From the NCBI GenBank assembly GCA_023522315.1, contig JAHCSU010000061.1, positions 1-64,000 of the forward strand: a DNA stretch of 64,000 bases, written 5' to 3'. Shown in pieces: positions 32,902-42,066 of the stretch (position 1 is its first letter; the number at the start of each line of letters is the position of its first letter). The position numbers were made by a program, and so were the translations under genes. The notes beneath the pieces were generated by a model, which saw nothing but the letters and a program-made list of their open reading frames with translations, was not told the DNA's origin and ran no database searches. The DNA is from Nostoc sp. CCCryo 231-06. GTDB taxonomy: Bacteria > Cyanobacteriota > Cyanobacteriia > Cyanobacteriales > Nostocaceae.

Positions 32902-32929
32902 GTACAGACGCGATTAATCGCGTCTGTAC
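32902..32929. repeat. Perfect 28-bp palindrome between clpR and clpP
   Basis: The half GTACAGACGCGATT is followed at once by its reverse complement. In the intergenic RNA it would form a 12-bp stem, possibly attenuating or stabilising the clpR-clpP transcript. The same motif is a common dispersed Nostoc repeat. Confidence 0.75.
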
Positions 32930-32975
32930 TCCTAACTCTCCTATCGTCCGCAAATTATTAAGAACGGAGTAAATT

Positions 32976-33587
32976 ATGCCTATAGGCGTTCCTAAAGTTC
33001 CTTACCGGATGCCCGGAGGACAATATACAGATTGGATTAGCATCTACGATCGCCTTTACCGGGAACGGATTATATTCTTGGGGCGAGATATTGACGATGA
33101 AATTGCCAATCAGATTATTGCTGTAATGCTGTATCTGGACTCAGATGATCCAGGTAAAGATATTTATATATACATCAATTCGCCTGGTGGGATGGTTACA
33201 TCTGGCATGGCTATTTTTGATACCATGCAACATATAAAATCAGATGTAGTGACTATTTGCGTCGGTTTAGCAGCTTCAATGGGGTCTTTCCTGCTGGCTG
33301 CTGGCACCAAAGGCAAACGGCTAGCATTGCCTCACTCACGGATTATGATTCACCAGCCTTCAGGTGGCACTCGTGGACAAGCAAGCGATATCGAAATTGA
33401 AGCTAGAGAAATTCTGCGGATTCGTCACGAACTCAATGGGATTTATGCTGATAAAACCGGTCAGACGATAGAAAAGATTGAAAAAGATATGGATCGCGAC
33501 TTTTTCATGTCTGCCGAAGAAGCAAAACAATACGGTTTAATTGACCGTGTGATTGAAGAACGAACCTCGATAGTAACAGGGGAGTAG
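32976..33587 (+). CDS. clpP: ClpP protease subunit (ClpP3-like)
   Basis: 203 residues. The catalytic triad is complete: Ser101 in [16 protein letters not shown], His126 in [14 protein letters not shown], Asp175 in [20 protein letters not shown]. The N-terminus [15 protein letters not shown] and partner clpR immediately upstream match the cyanobacterial clpR-clpP3 operon. It forms the proteolytic chamber for ClpC/ClpX. An SD-like ACGGAG lies before the ATG. Confidence 0.93.
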   Translation: MPIGVPKVPYRMPGGQYTDWISIYDRLYRERIIFLGRDIDDEIANQIIAVMLYLDSDDPGKDIYIYINSPGGMVTSGMAIFDTMQHIKSDVVTICVGLAASMGSFLLAAGTKGKRLALPHSRIMIHQPSGGTRGQASDIEIEAREILRIRHELNGIYADKTGQTIEKIEKDMDRDFFMSAEEAKQYGLIDRVIEERTSIVTGE

Positions 33588-33589
33588 GA

Positions 33590-33715
33590 AGGCAGGGGGC
33601 AGGGGGAGCAGGGGGCAGGGAGCAGGGGGCAGGGAGCAGGGGGAGAGTAAAAACTCCTAACTCCTAACTCCTAATTCCTAACTCCCTAATTCCCCACTCC
33701 TCACTCCCCTTCTTT
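33590..33715. repeat. Short tandem repeats (STRR-like)
   Basis: A G-rich run of GGGGGCA / GGGAGCA heptamer-like units is followed by ACTCCTA / ATTCCTA heptamers. These are the short tandemly repeated repetitive sequences common in heterocystous cyanobacteria. Confidence 0.85.
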
Positions 33716-33833
33716 AAACAAACTGTCAACATTGAACTTAAAAATAGCAAATTAACCCTTATTATTAATAGTTCAGGCTTTAAGTTAATAGCTGATAGCC
33801 CCAAACTGGATATTCGATAGCTCATAGCTCAAG

Positions 33834-34460
33834 ATGGATCTGGGAGATTGCTACCGTTTACTAGGTTTGAGATCGGGAGCTTCTTTTGCTGAAATCAAAG
33901 CGTCTTACCGACGACTAGCCCAGCAATATCATCCCGATATCAACCCAGATAACAACAAAGCCAAAGATAAATTTATTGCGTTGACAGAGGCGTACAAACT
34001 CCTGCTGACGGTGGTACTGCCAGAGGAGGCTGTGGCACATTCAACTCAGGTGTCAACATCTGGTGGGCGTGATGACGCTAAGGCAATGCATAGGCAGAAA
34101 ACACCAGTAACAACGGTGATAAGCCAAGAACCAGGGAAACCAAAGCCGCCTAATGTGTTGGAAATAGAAGAACGGCTGAAGTGGAAGACTTATGATCAAT
34201 TGCAGCGATTTTTGCAAGAAAGACGATTTCCGCAAGCGATCGCCCTAGCGGAAGCGTTAGCAGATCGTATGTCAACAGATGCAGAAGTTCGCCAATGGCT
34301 AGCCATCGCCTATCAAATTTGGGGACGGGCGCTAATTTCCCAAAACCAGCTACTCAAAGCCAGAATTTATCTCAAAAAAGCTCTGAAGACAGACCCCCAT
34401 AATAAAAGTCTCTGGTATGAAGTGCAGCGCGATTTTCAACGATTAGAACAAATTTTTTAA
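33834..34460 (+). CDS. J-domain protein with C-terminal TPR-like helices
   Basis: 208 residues. Residues 1-65 are a J domain: DCYRLLGLRSGASFAEIKAS-YRRLAQQYHPDINPDN with the HPD motif that stimulates DnaK. There is no Gly/Phe or zinc-finger region, so it is a type III J protein. After a variable linker, residues ~120-208 form TPR-like helices (FPQAIALAEALADRMSTDAE ... ARIYLKKALKTDPHNKSLW). It likely recruits DnaK to a specific client. Confidence 0.88.
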   Translation: MDLGDCYRLLGLRSGASFAEIKASYRRLAQQYHPDINPDNNKAKDKFIALTEAYKLLLTVVLPEEAVAHSTQVSTSGGRDDAKAMHRQKTPVTTVISQEPGKPKPPNVLEIEERLKWKTYDQLQRFLQERRFPQAIALAEALADRMSTDAEVRQWLAIAYQIWGRALISQNQLLKARIYLKKALKTDPHNKSLWYEVQRDFQRLEQIF

Positions 34461-34600
34461 ATATTGACAAAATTTATTGAAAACCAAAATTTCGTTTCCC
34501 AGTTCTGGTTTTCATTGGGTTGCTGCCACTGAGACGGGAGCCGGGAGCCTCCCAAAGAGCATTCCCAGTCTGAGACTGGGAACGAGATACGAATTATGAA

Positions 34601-35800
34601 TTACCGCCATCCGCGCAACACTGCCCCTAATGTAGCGATTCCCTCAACAATCTTCTGTGTTGGCTGAAAGCTAAAAGCTAACCTGATAGCATCATCTCCC
34701 TGTCCATTGGTGTAGCAGCGAGTCCCTGGCAGAAAACTGACACCGTGTTCACTGGCAGCCATTAGAAGTGCTTTGGCGCTAATGTTTGAGGGCAATTTAC
34801 ACCAAACGAAGAAGCCGCCATCGGGACGCAAAGCAACTACATCACTGGGAAACTCTTGAGCGATCACTTCTAACAACAAATTGCACTTATGCTTGTAGCA
34901 GGCAATTAACTCCTGAATGTGATTATCTAGTTTGCCTGTGGCACAATAGCGGGCGACCACATGACTGACAAATGGCCCCACAGTCCCCTCACTTTTGAAC
35001 ATTGCCAGCCGCTCAATAATTGCTGGATCGCCACAAGCCCATCCCAACCTGATACCAGGCGCAATAATTTTCGAGAAGGTACTTACATATAATACCCACC
35101 CCTCCTTGTCGAGGGTTGCCAGGGGGGGCACAGTTTCACCTTGGAAGCGCAAATCACTATAAGCATCGTCTTCCACCACCACCACGCCATATTCAGCCGC
35201 TAATGCTACCAGTTTTTGACGGCGAAATAACGGCATAGTAGTGCCTGTGGGATTCTGAAAGGTGGGGATGGTGTAAATAAACCGGGGTCGGATGCCCTGC
35301 TTCTTCAAGTTGCTCAATGTTACTTCTAGGGCATCTACATCCATCCCCAACTCATCCACAGGAATGGTAATTATGCGTGCGCCAGCGTGGACAAATCTAG
35401 CAACTACTCCCAGGAAGGTTGGCCCTTCCACAATCACCACATCTCCAGGTTCGACAAACACATCTGGTAGCAAGCCCAAAATCTGACTAGAACCATAGCC
35501 AATGATCATGCGATCGCGATCGGTAGCGATTCCTTTAGCCTGCAAGCGGAGGATAATTTGCTCGTATAGTTGAGATGAAGGTGGGCCGTAATTGAGAGCG
35601 AGGGGGGCCTCTTCTGCCAGCACAGCAGCACTTGCAGCAGCCAAGTGAGTGTGAGGAAAGAGAATTGGGTCAGCTAGACCGTAGGTAAAGCTGACAGTGG
35701 CGATTTTGGTTAACTCTGTACTATAGGTTGGTGGTGCGATGTTTCTAGCTCGTTCGGCAAACAAATCAGCAATTCGGTAAGCAGGGGTAGTGGCAGCCAT
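34601..35800 (-). CDS. PLP-dependent aminotransferase, class I/II
   Basis: 399 residues from ATG 35800; a TTG further upstream adds an unlikely peptide. Typical blocks: LNYGPPSSQLYEQIILRL, IIGYGSSQILGLLPDVF, YTIPTFQNPTGTTMP, VVVVEDDAYSDLRF, the PLP lysine in YVSTFSKIIAPGIRLGWACG and PDGGFFVWCKLP. It resembles the LysN/2-aminoadipate group of MocR-like aminotransferases without the GntR domain. Substrate not determinable. Confidence 0.88.
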   Translation of the reverse strand: MAATTPAYRIADLFAERARNIAPPTYSTELTKIATVSFTYGLADPILFPHTHLAAASAAVLAEEAPLALNYGPPSSQLYEQIILRLQAKGIATDRDRMIIGYGSSQILGLLPDVFVEPGDVVIVEGPTFLGVVARFVHAGARIITIPVDELGMDVDALEVTLSNLKKQGIRPRFIYTIPTFQNPTGTTMPLFRRQKLVALAAEYGVVVVEDDAYSDLRFQGETVPPLATLDKEGWVLYVSTFSKIIAPGIRLGWACGDPAIIERLAMFKSEGTVGPFVSHVVARYCATGKLDNHIQELIACYKHKCNLLLEVIAQEFPSDVVALRPDGGFFVWCKLPSNISAKALLMAASEHGVSFLPGTRCYTNGQGDDAIRLAFSFQPTQKIVEGIATLGAVLRGWR

Positions 35801-36062
35801 AAGAAGTTCAAAATTGGAAGTCAAAATACAGAACACACAAGAAGGCAATTAGCGAAAAGTCAGATCGGAGGAAGCCTTCAATCTGTTAGCGTAGCGTCGG
35901 AACGAGCGTCCGCAGGAGCATCACTTTTCAAGAGAGTGGGGTATTAAACTTTCGTTAGTCGCCCAGAATTCATGGTGGATTCTGGCTGCTGAGGGATGTA
36001 TTCTTCCTTATAACATGATGACAAGTATCATGAATATTGACTGATAGAATGGAATTACTACA

Positions 36063-36410
36063 GTGAAATTAATTAACCTCAAGTGGCACCAGCTAATTCT
36101 AAGCTTAGGCTGTCTGCTACTGATTATTGCCTGTAAAAATTTCTATCCCACTACTAACCCAGATGCTAAACTTCTCAAGGTTGCCACAGACCCTACGTTT
36201 ATCCCTTTTGAAATCCAAAGGGCTAGCAGGAACTTAGAAGGTTTTGATATTGATTTGATGAATGCCTTGGCGGAGCCCGTTGAATTGATTTCTCCCTCAT
36301 TTTCCCCCACTCCGCACTCCCCATTCCCCATTTATAAGCAATTACCTGCCAATATATTAAATATTCATCTAATATGCGTCACAATTAATACTGCCACCAA
36401 AATTCATTGA
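36063..36410 (+). pseudogene. Truncated amino-acid ABC transporter binding protein
   Basis: 115 codons. The start is a lipoprotein signal (LGCLLLIIAC) followed by the start of an SBP family 3 domain (LLKVATDPTFIPFEIQ ... NLEGFDIDLMNALAE). After about residue 75 the sequence becomes short-repeat DNA (TTTTCCCCCACTCCGCACTC) and loses homology. Intact family members are ~250-280 residues. The ABC permease and ATPase are absent. Confidence 0.8.
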
Positions 36411-36518
36411 TAAACTACAATTTCTTATAGGTCTACTGTAGTCAGGGACAGCCAATTGTGGCACCTTGGATCTTAGTGGCTAGAAGCACCTTGGAACGGG
36501 AATAAAGGAACTTCCACT

Positions 36519-38513
36519 ATGCTGATTTGCCCTCAGTGTAAATTTGAAAACCCCAATAGCAATAAATTCTGTCAAAGCTGTGGCACGTCCCTGACTCACA
36601 AGGTCTGTCCTGAATGCAGTACCGATGATGTACCTGTGAATGCACTACGTTGTCATAACTGTGGCACGGAATGTGGAACAGTGTTTTGGGCAATTATTGC
36701 TAAGGAAACGACTGCGAAAGCTTTGGGAGTAGAGAAAGATGAAGGAGATGTAAAAGTAGAGGGTGATGAGGGAGCAATATTCTCATCATCTCCTCTATCT
36801 GCTAGTTCTGAGATTACATTAGGCTCCTATTTAGACTCCCAAGAGCGCTATCAATTGTTAGATCCGCTACCTGCCCAAACGGAAACTGCCAACATTACTG
36901 ATGTAGGTGGAAGAGTTCTAGACTGCCAACCGTATCAAATATCACCAATTGAGGCAATACTAACAAGTCAGCAATCAGATTTGCTAACGCCATCAGTGGA
37001 AGCAAATGGAATTCCTCACCTTGCTAAACTTTATATTGCCTTACAATGCCAAGGTCAGCCGGGGATACCGCCGATTCACGATGCATGGCAGGAGGGGGAT
37101 ATACAGGTAGTCATAATCGAAGACCGCTCACATTGGCAGCCTTTACTCGATTTATGGCAAGAAGAAACAACGAGTTCGTTCAAAATTTTACACTGGTGTT
37201 ATAAAATGACCCAACTTTGGGCATTATTGGAACCAGTAGGTTGTCGTCAAAGCCTTTTAGATTTGTCAAATTTGCGATTGGATGAAGACCAAACACTGGC
37301 GCTACAAAGGTTGTACGTGGAATCATCGAATTCTGAGCCTGTCACCGAGTCGCTAGAAGATGCCGAAGCCCAAATATCTGGTATTCCAGAGCAACCGTTA
37401 ACCATTCAAGCTTTGGGGCGGGTTTGGCAAGCACTATTTAGGCAGTCTCAACGCACTCAATTTGGCCCTGTAGTCCAGATGTTGGGGGATTTAGAGGTAG
37501 GTAAGATTCAGACGATCGCACAGTTGCGATCGCGTTTGGAGGAAATATCTCTTGAACTGGAAGAACTAAAAACCGCAACTTTACCCCCAATAAAGGAGAA
37601 AAATACTGCTGTGTCCATTATCCCGCAATCAGATGAGCCAGAAGATATCATTAGCAAAACTGATGATATGCCAACGGTTGTGCTGGCGATGCAGTTAAGT
37701 AGTTTAGAAGATGCAGGACGCACAGATGTGGGGCGTCAACGTCATCATAATGAAGACTACTTTGGCATTGAAACTAAAATTCATAAGTTGGAGTTGCCCA
37801 AAAGTCGAGTCCTGCAAGGGCATGGTTTATATATTCTCTGTGATGGTATGGGTGGACACGCTGGCGGTGAAATAGCCAGTGAGTTAGGAGTCAACACCCT
37901 ACGGCAATACTTTCAAGAACACTGGATTACCAACCAACTGCCAACAGAAGATAGCATTCGTGAGGCATTGTTTTTAGCTAATGAGGCGATTTACAAGCTC
38001 AACCAACAAGATGCCCGTTCTGGAGTTGGGCGCATGGGTACAACTCTGGTAATGCTCTTAATTCAAGACACTCAAGCAGCAGTTGCTCATGTGGGAGATA
38101 GCCGTCTCTATCGCCTGACGCGCAAGCGGGGACTAGAACAAGTCACAGTAGATCACGAAGTTGGGCAACGGGAAATTACGCGCGGATTGGAAGCAAGCAT
38201 AGCTTATGCCCGCCCGGATGCCTACCAACTCACCCAAGCTTTGGGGCCTCGTGACGAAAACTCAATTAATCCCGATGTGGGCTTTTTCGAGATCAATGAA
38301 GATACTCTTCTGCTGTTGGCATCGGACGGTCTATCAGATAATGATTTAATAGAAACCCATTGGCAGACTCACTTAGAACCCTTACTTAGTTCTGGCGCTA
38401 ACTTAGAACGGGGTGTTACAGACTTAATTGAGTTGGCGAACCAACACAATGGTCATGACAACATTACTGGTATACTTGTTCGGGCAAAAGTACGCCCAAA
38501 TTTGGAAAGTTGA
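36519..38513 (+). CDS. Zinc-ribbon PP2C-type Ser/Thr phosphatase
   Basis: 664 residues. The N-terminus has two zinc-ribbon CXXC pairs (CPQCKFENPNSNKFCQSCG; CPECSTDD ... CHNCG). A long middle (about 60-390) shows no known motif. The C-terminal ~260 residues are a PP2C/SpoIIE-like phosphatase: DAGRTDVGRQRHHNEDYFGI, ILCDGMGGHAGGEIAS, GRMGTTLVMLL, AAVAHVGDSRLYRL, LLLASDGLSDND and HNGHDNITGILV, with all metal-binding Asp. It precedes a kinase with a zinc ribbon on the same strand. Confidence 0.9.
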   Translation: MLICPQCKFENPNSNKFCQSCGTSLTHKVCPECSTDDVPVNALRCHNCGTECGTVFWAIIAKETTAKALGVEKDEGDVKVEGDEGAIFSSSPLSASSEITLGSYLDSQERYQLLDPLPAQTETANITDVGGRVLDCQPYQISPIEAILTSQQSDLLTPSVEANGIPHLAKLYIALQCQGQPGIPPIHDAWQEGDIQVVIIEDRSHWQPLLDLWQEETTSSFKILHWCYKMTQLWALLEPVGCRQSLLDLSNLRLDEDQTLALQRLYVESSNSEPVTESLEDAEAQISGIPEQPLTIQALGRVWQALFRQSQRTQFGPVVQMLGDLEVGKIQTIAQLRSRLEEISLELEELKTATLPPIKEKNTAVSIIPQSDEPEDIISKTDDMPTVVLAMQLSSLEDAGRTDVGRQRHHNEDYFGIETKIHKLELPKSRVLQGHGLYILCDGMGGHAGGEIASELGVNTLRQYFQEHWITNQLPTEDSIREALFLANEAIYKLNQQDARSGVGRMGTTLVMLLIQDTQAAVAHVGDSRLYRLTRKRGLEQVTVDHEVGQREITRGLEASIAYARPDAYQLTQALGPRDENSINPDVGFFEINEDTLLLLASDGLSDNDLIETHWQTHLEPLLSSGANLERGVTDLIELANQHNGHDNITGILVRAKVRPNLES

Positions 38514-38519
38514 AAAAAA

Positions 38520-38640
38520 TGGAGAGTGGCGAATGGGGCATGGGGAATAATTTTCCTAATCCCTACTCCCCACTACTTCGGCTCCTTTCGACTTCGCTCA
38601 AGGCAAGTCGCTCAGTACAAGTCCCCACTCCCCACTCCCT
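38520..38640. repeat. Short repeats between phosphatase and kinase genes
   Basis: GGGGCATGGGGAATA, CCCCACTACTTCG and CCCCACTCCCCACTCCCTC heptamer-like runs, plus a GCTCCTTTCGACTTCGCTCA motif. No gene. Confidence 0.7.
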
Positions 38641-38660
38641 CTTAGCTTTTAGGTTGTATT

Positions 38661-39932
38661 GTGGTTAGTCTGACTCTGTTAGAACCGCAACAGAAAACGC
38701 CCCTCCAGCAGTGGTGCTTTGAGAACTCTTCCATAATTCGGATTGGTCGAGCGGCAGATAATCATGTTGTTTTAACTGATAGTTTAGTTTCGCGGCATCA
38801 TCTAGAACTGAGACAAGTAGATTCTGCCGACAATGGCGGTGGTTGGCGGCTGATTAGTCAGGGTACTAATGGGACTTTTCTCAACGGTGTCCTTGTGATT
38901 CAGAGTCTTTTACCAGATAATTCCCTGTTGCAACTGGCACAGGGAGGCCCAATACTACAATTCCAAATTCAGGATGTAACAGTACTGGAAACTGGTGTGC
39001 GATCGCAACAAATGCAAGAAACAGAAGAAAACGCCGTTGCAACATTCCACTCAGCCCAAGGTACATCCACTTGCACCCATGAAGGCAACTCCCCGAACAA
39101 TCTGTTTTGCATCCACTGCGGCCAACCTCTCTCAGTACAAGAGAAAATTCGCCATTATCAGGTGTTGCGAACTCTCGGACAAGGAGGTATGGGTACTACT
39201 TATCTCGCTTGGGATGCGGCTGGTCAAGTTGCGGGTATGCCACAATTGCTGGTGTTGAAGCAAATGAATGCTGATATGGTAAAAATTGCCAAAGCTCAAG
39301 AATTATTTGAGCGGGAGGCGTATACTCTCAAATCCCTTAACCATCCAGGAATTCCCAAGTATTACGACTTCTTTGTAGAAGACGGAAAAAAATACTTGGC
39401 AATGGAACTAATTCATGGACAGGATTTAGAGAGACGTGTCTATACTACTGGGCCAGTTACGCCAAACCAAGCGATCGCTTGGATGATCCAAACCTGCGAT
39501 ATCTTAGAATATCTTCATAGTCAAAGCCCTCCACTGATTCACCGCGATATTAAACCCGCTAACCTGATGGTGCGAAGTTCACTAAATCGTATAGTGGTGC
39601 TAGATTTTGGCGCTGTTAAGGAAATTGGCACAGCGCCAGGTACTCGGATTGGTGCAGAAGGTTATTGCGCTCCTGAACAAGAACGAGGACAACCTTTGAC
39701 TCAATCTGATTTGTATGCAATTGGGCCAACGGTGATTTTTCTGCTCACAGGCGAAAACCCTTTCAAGTATTACCGCCAACGAGGGCGAAACTTCAGGTTT
39801 GATGTGGCAAAAGTTCCCACTATTAGTTCCCAATTAAGAGATGTGATTGATCGCGTTACAGAACCATTGCCACGCGATCGCTATCAAACTGCAAAGGAAT
39901 TAGCTGCGGCGTTAGCTGCTTGCCAAGTTTAG
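38661..39932 (+). CDS. FHA and zinc-ribbon Ser/Thr protein kinase
   Basis: 423 residues from GTG 38661. An N-terminal FHA domain (IIRIGRAADNHVVLTDSLVS-RHHLEL ... GTNGTFLNG) is followed by a zinc ribbon (CTHEGNSPNNLFCIHCG) and a kinase domain: LGQGGMGTTYLAWDA, catalytic VLKQM Lys, FEREAYTL Glu, HRDIKPANLM, DFGAVKEIG and GYCAPEQERGQ. FHA binds phosphothreonine, so the kinase may be autoregulated. With the PP2C upstream it forms a kinase/phosphatase pair in one unit. Confidence 0.92.
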   Translation: MVSLTLLEPQQKTPLQQWCFENSSIIRIGRAADNHVVLTDSLVSRHHLELRQVDSADNGGGWRLISQGTNGTFLNGVLVIQSLLPDNSLLQLAQGGPILQFQIQDVTVLETGVRSQQMQETEENAVATFHSAQGTSTCTHEGNSPNNLFCIHCGQPLSVQEKIRHYQVLRTLGQGGMGTTYLAWDAAGQVAGMPQLLVLKQMNADMVKIAKAQELFEREAYTLKSLNHPGIPKYYDFFVEDGKKYLAMELIHGQDLERRVYTTGPVTPNQAIAWMIQTCDILEYLHSQSPPLIHRDIKPANLMVRSSLNRIVVLDFGAVKEIGTAPGTRIGAEGYCAPEQERGQPLTQSDLYAIGPTVIFLLTGENPFKYYRQRGRNFRFDVAKVPTISSQLRDVIDRVTEPLPRDRYQTAKELAAALAACQV

Positions 39933-40088
39933 AGAGTGGGGAATATTGAAAATCACTATTCCACGCGATGTGCAACTTATTTTTGGAACCCCGCTTCCAT
40001 TCCTCTCCCCACAGGGAAAGAGGCTTTAATTCTTATTCCCCAACGCTAGTCTACGGTATACACACAAGTCATCGAATTACCCAAAACA

Positions 40089-40170
40089 AAAACCTCACCC
40101 TATCCTCTCGGACATCCCTCTCCTTAATAAGGAGAGGGACAGGTTTTGCATAGCAAAACCAGGGTGAGGT
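40089..40170. repeat. Palindromic repeat (AACCTCACCC ... GGGTGAGGT)
   Basis: ACCTCACCC pairs with GGGTGAGGT, enclosing CCTCTCCTTA/TAAGGAGAGG and GGTTTTGC/GCAAAACC stems. A relative is at 56722-56795. It has no coding content. Confidence 0.75.
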
Positions 40171-40326
40171 ATCTCAGGGGCTGTGCGATAAATCTTAAAT
40201 AGCCTCACCAAAGGCTCGTGTATACACCGTAGCAACGCTAGTAGGTAAGAGGTTGGGGGGTTAGGTTTGAAAGAAAGTCGCACAGTTCGTTATATCATGT
40301 CCGCTTGATTGCTTATTAAACCCAAA

Positions 40327-40400
40327 GAACCCCACCCCGCCAAAGCTATGCTTTGTCTCCCCTCCCCGCAAGCGGGGAGGGGTTGGGGGTGGGGTTCTTT
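40327..40400. repeat. Dispersed palindromic element, copy 3 (reverse orientation)
   Basis: GAACCCCACCCC ... TCCCCTCCCCGCAAGCGGGG-AGGGG ... GGTGGGGTTC, the reverse complement type of the elements at 1640 and 21447. The CAAAGCTATGCTTTG block replaces the TTGACGTAAGTCAA block. Confidence 0.75.
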
Positions 40401-40435
40401 TATTATGGGTAATCTGGTGGACATGATATTATTCC

Positions 40436-40654
40436 CTATTCTTCATCCCAAGTTTCCACAGCTAGCAATTCACTAACTGGGTCTTGCATACTAAAGCCAA
40501 AGTCTTGCAGTTCCTGTTTCCAGTGCTGCCATTCATTACCGTAGAGCAAAGCGATTTTCCAGATGCTATCGCTTGGCTTGATAATGTTCGATTCTATGAG
40601 TGATTGCACGTTGCGCTGCAATTTCACCATTGGGTGAATCACTTGCTGAGTCAT
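40436..40654 (-). CDS. DUF4327-family protein
   Basis: 72 residues. MTQQVIHPMVKLQRNVQSLI and KPSDSIWKIALLYGNEW, QELQDFGFSMQDPVSELL match the small cyanobacteria-specific DUF4327 family. Soluble, function unknown. It ends 36 bp beyond a palindromic element and has a ~900-bp noncoding region upstream. Confidence 0.85.
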   Translation of the reverse strand: MTQQVIHPMVKLQRNVQSLIESNIIKPSDSIWKIALLYGNEWQHWKQELQDFGFSMQDPVSELLAVETWDEE

Positions 40655-41559
40655 AACCTCGATTCAATTCAGATTTTGTTGGTAAATACTTAATTAAAAC
40701 TGCTTTCCATTCTGCAATTGTTGCCGGATCGTAGAGTGGTGTAATTTTGGTAAAGCTAGTCTTAACTTTTTAACTATACCATAACAAACTCTACTAAATT
40801 ACTGGTAAATCAGGTTTTGTACGGTAATTACCACCACAAAGCTCTAAATTCACCAAGCAGTCCTTAAACTTTTTGCAGAACCTGGGCATAGGTTCAGAGG
40901 GAAGAGTTAAGGGATGAAGGGGTAAAGGATGCTTCTGTTTCCCCTTTTCCCTTTGACCTTTCGCCGTCTTCTTTTTCCTTGTAACCTTTAACCACTAGAG
41001 TGCAACAGTACCTTTTGTCAGATATCTATTGTGGACGCCGAGCAAAATAATTAGTCGTTTGGGAGGTTGCACTATGTAGTGTGACTGAGGACGACTGGCA
41101 AAATTTTATTTGTTTGAGTCACGAAAAATATGTGTGCTTGTTGAAGAAGTATAGGACACGGGCTAGTTTGAAAGTTTTTGGCTGACAGGGAAATTTGCAA
41201 TTGAGTAGAAATATCTACTGTCTTTGTTTATTTAAACGTTATTTACAATATCGCAAACATCTGGCATTAGGCAGAATAATCGCAAATCTTTATATAATCT
41301 TAATTTTTCGCCCGGTGAATAAGACTTGGAGAATTTTGCTTTGAATGATAGGAGCGATGCCTACGGCGGTAAACTACGCATGGCAAAATTGCCGGTACAG
41401 CATAAGCTCACCATAAAGTTCTCTCGTCCTCAGAGTCAGCATTTGAATTTTGTGTAAAAAATTTGTAGCGAAAATGTTAGTTTCTGTTGAGCAGATGGGC
41501 ATCCTCATAACAGGAGGCTTGCTCATACCTAAGTATTTACCGCAGCAAGTATGTGAGGC
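40655..41559. other. Long noncoding region
   Basis: About 905 bp without a convincing ORF. It contains a CTTTTCCCTTTGACC-like pyrimidine run near 40935-41000, a small palindrome (GTTGCACTATGTAGTGTGAC, about 41065-41085) and, near 41348-41380, a dispersed GGAGCGATGCCTACGGCGG motif. A small RNA or long leader for the next gene is possible but not shown. Confidence 0.45.
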
Positions 41560-41958
41560 ATGGCTAGTTCGGAGGCAGAATACCTAATTACCCGCAAAAA
41601 GCAGATTCAGCGGCGACAAAAGATTGTCACGATAGTATCGATGTTCTTGTTTTTTGGTTCTACGGTGTTTGCTGTAATTCCGGCAATACAACAGGCTAGT
41701 CAACCTAAGCCAGCAAATGCGTCTGCTTCTGCGGAGTCAGTATTACAGCAACAGGCGCGGGGCTACGAGCTGGTTTTACAACGGGAACCAGAAAACCAAC
41801 TAGCTTTAGAGAAACTGTCTATAGTGCGGTTGCAATTGAAGGATGCTAAGGGTGCGATGGAACCTTTGGAGAAGCTGGTGAAGTTGCACCCTGAAAGGCA
41901 AGATTACAAAGTTGTATTAGAGCAGATTAAGAAACAAGAGGGTAATGGCGATCGCTAG
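41560..41958 (+). CDS. Membrane-anchored TPR-like protein
   Basis: 132 residues. A basic N-terminus (KKQIQRRQK) is followed by one transmembrane helix ([20 protein letters not shown], residues ~23-43). A Pro/Ala/Ser linker then leads to two TPR-like units ([38 protein letters not shown]). Topology is N-in with the TPR part outside. Likely a scaffold. The next gene starts 108 bp downstream. Confidence 0.75.
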   Translation: MASSEAEYLITRKKQIQRRQKIVTIVSMFLFFGSTVFAVIPAIQQASQPKPANASASAESVLQQQARGYELVLQREPENQLALEKLSIVRLQLKDAKGAMEPLEKLVKLHPERQDYKVVLEQIKKQEGNGDR

Positions 41959-42066
41959 ACAAATAGCCCAAAAAAACTTAATTAGTATTGTCTAATTAGA
42001 CGAACTAGCCAAAATTATCCTCACTAGATTAAATTTTTAACACTCATAGGAGCGAAGTTAGTAAAA

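Noticed and set aside
40655-41559. A structured RNA gene (tmRNA, 6S or RNase P RNA)
   Set aside because: No recognisable conserved core or tRNA-like T-loop was found; only a small palindrome is visible.
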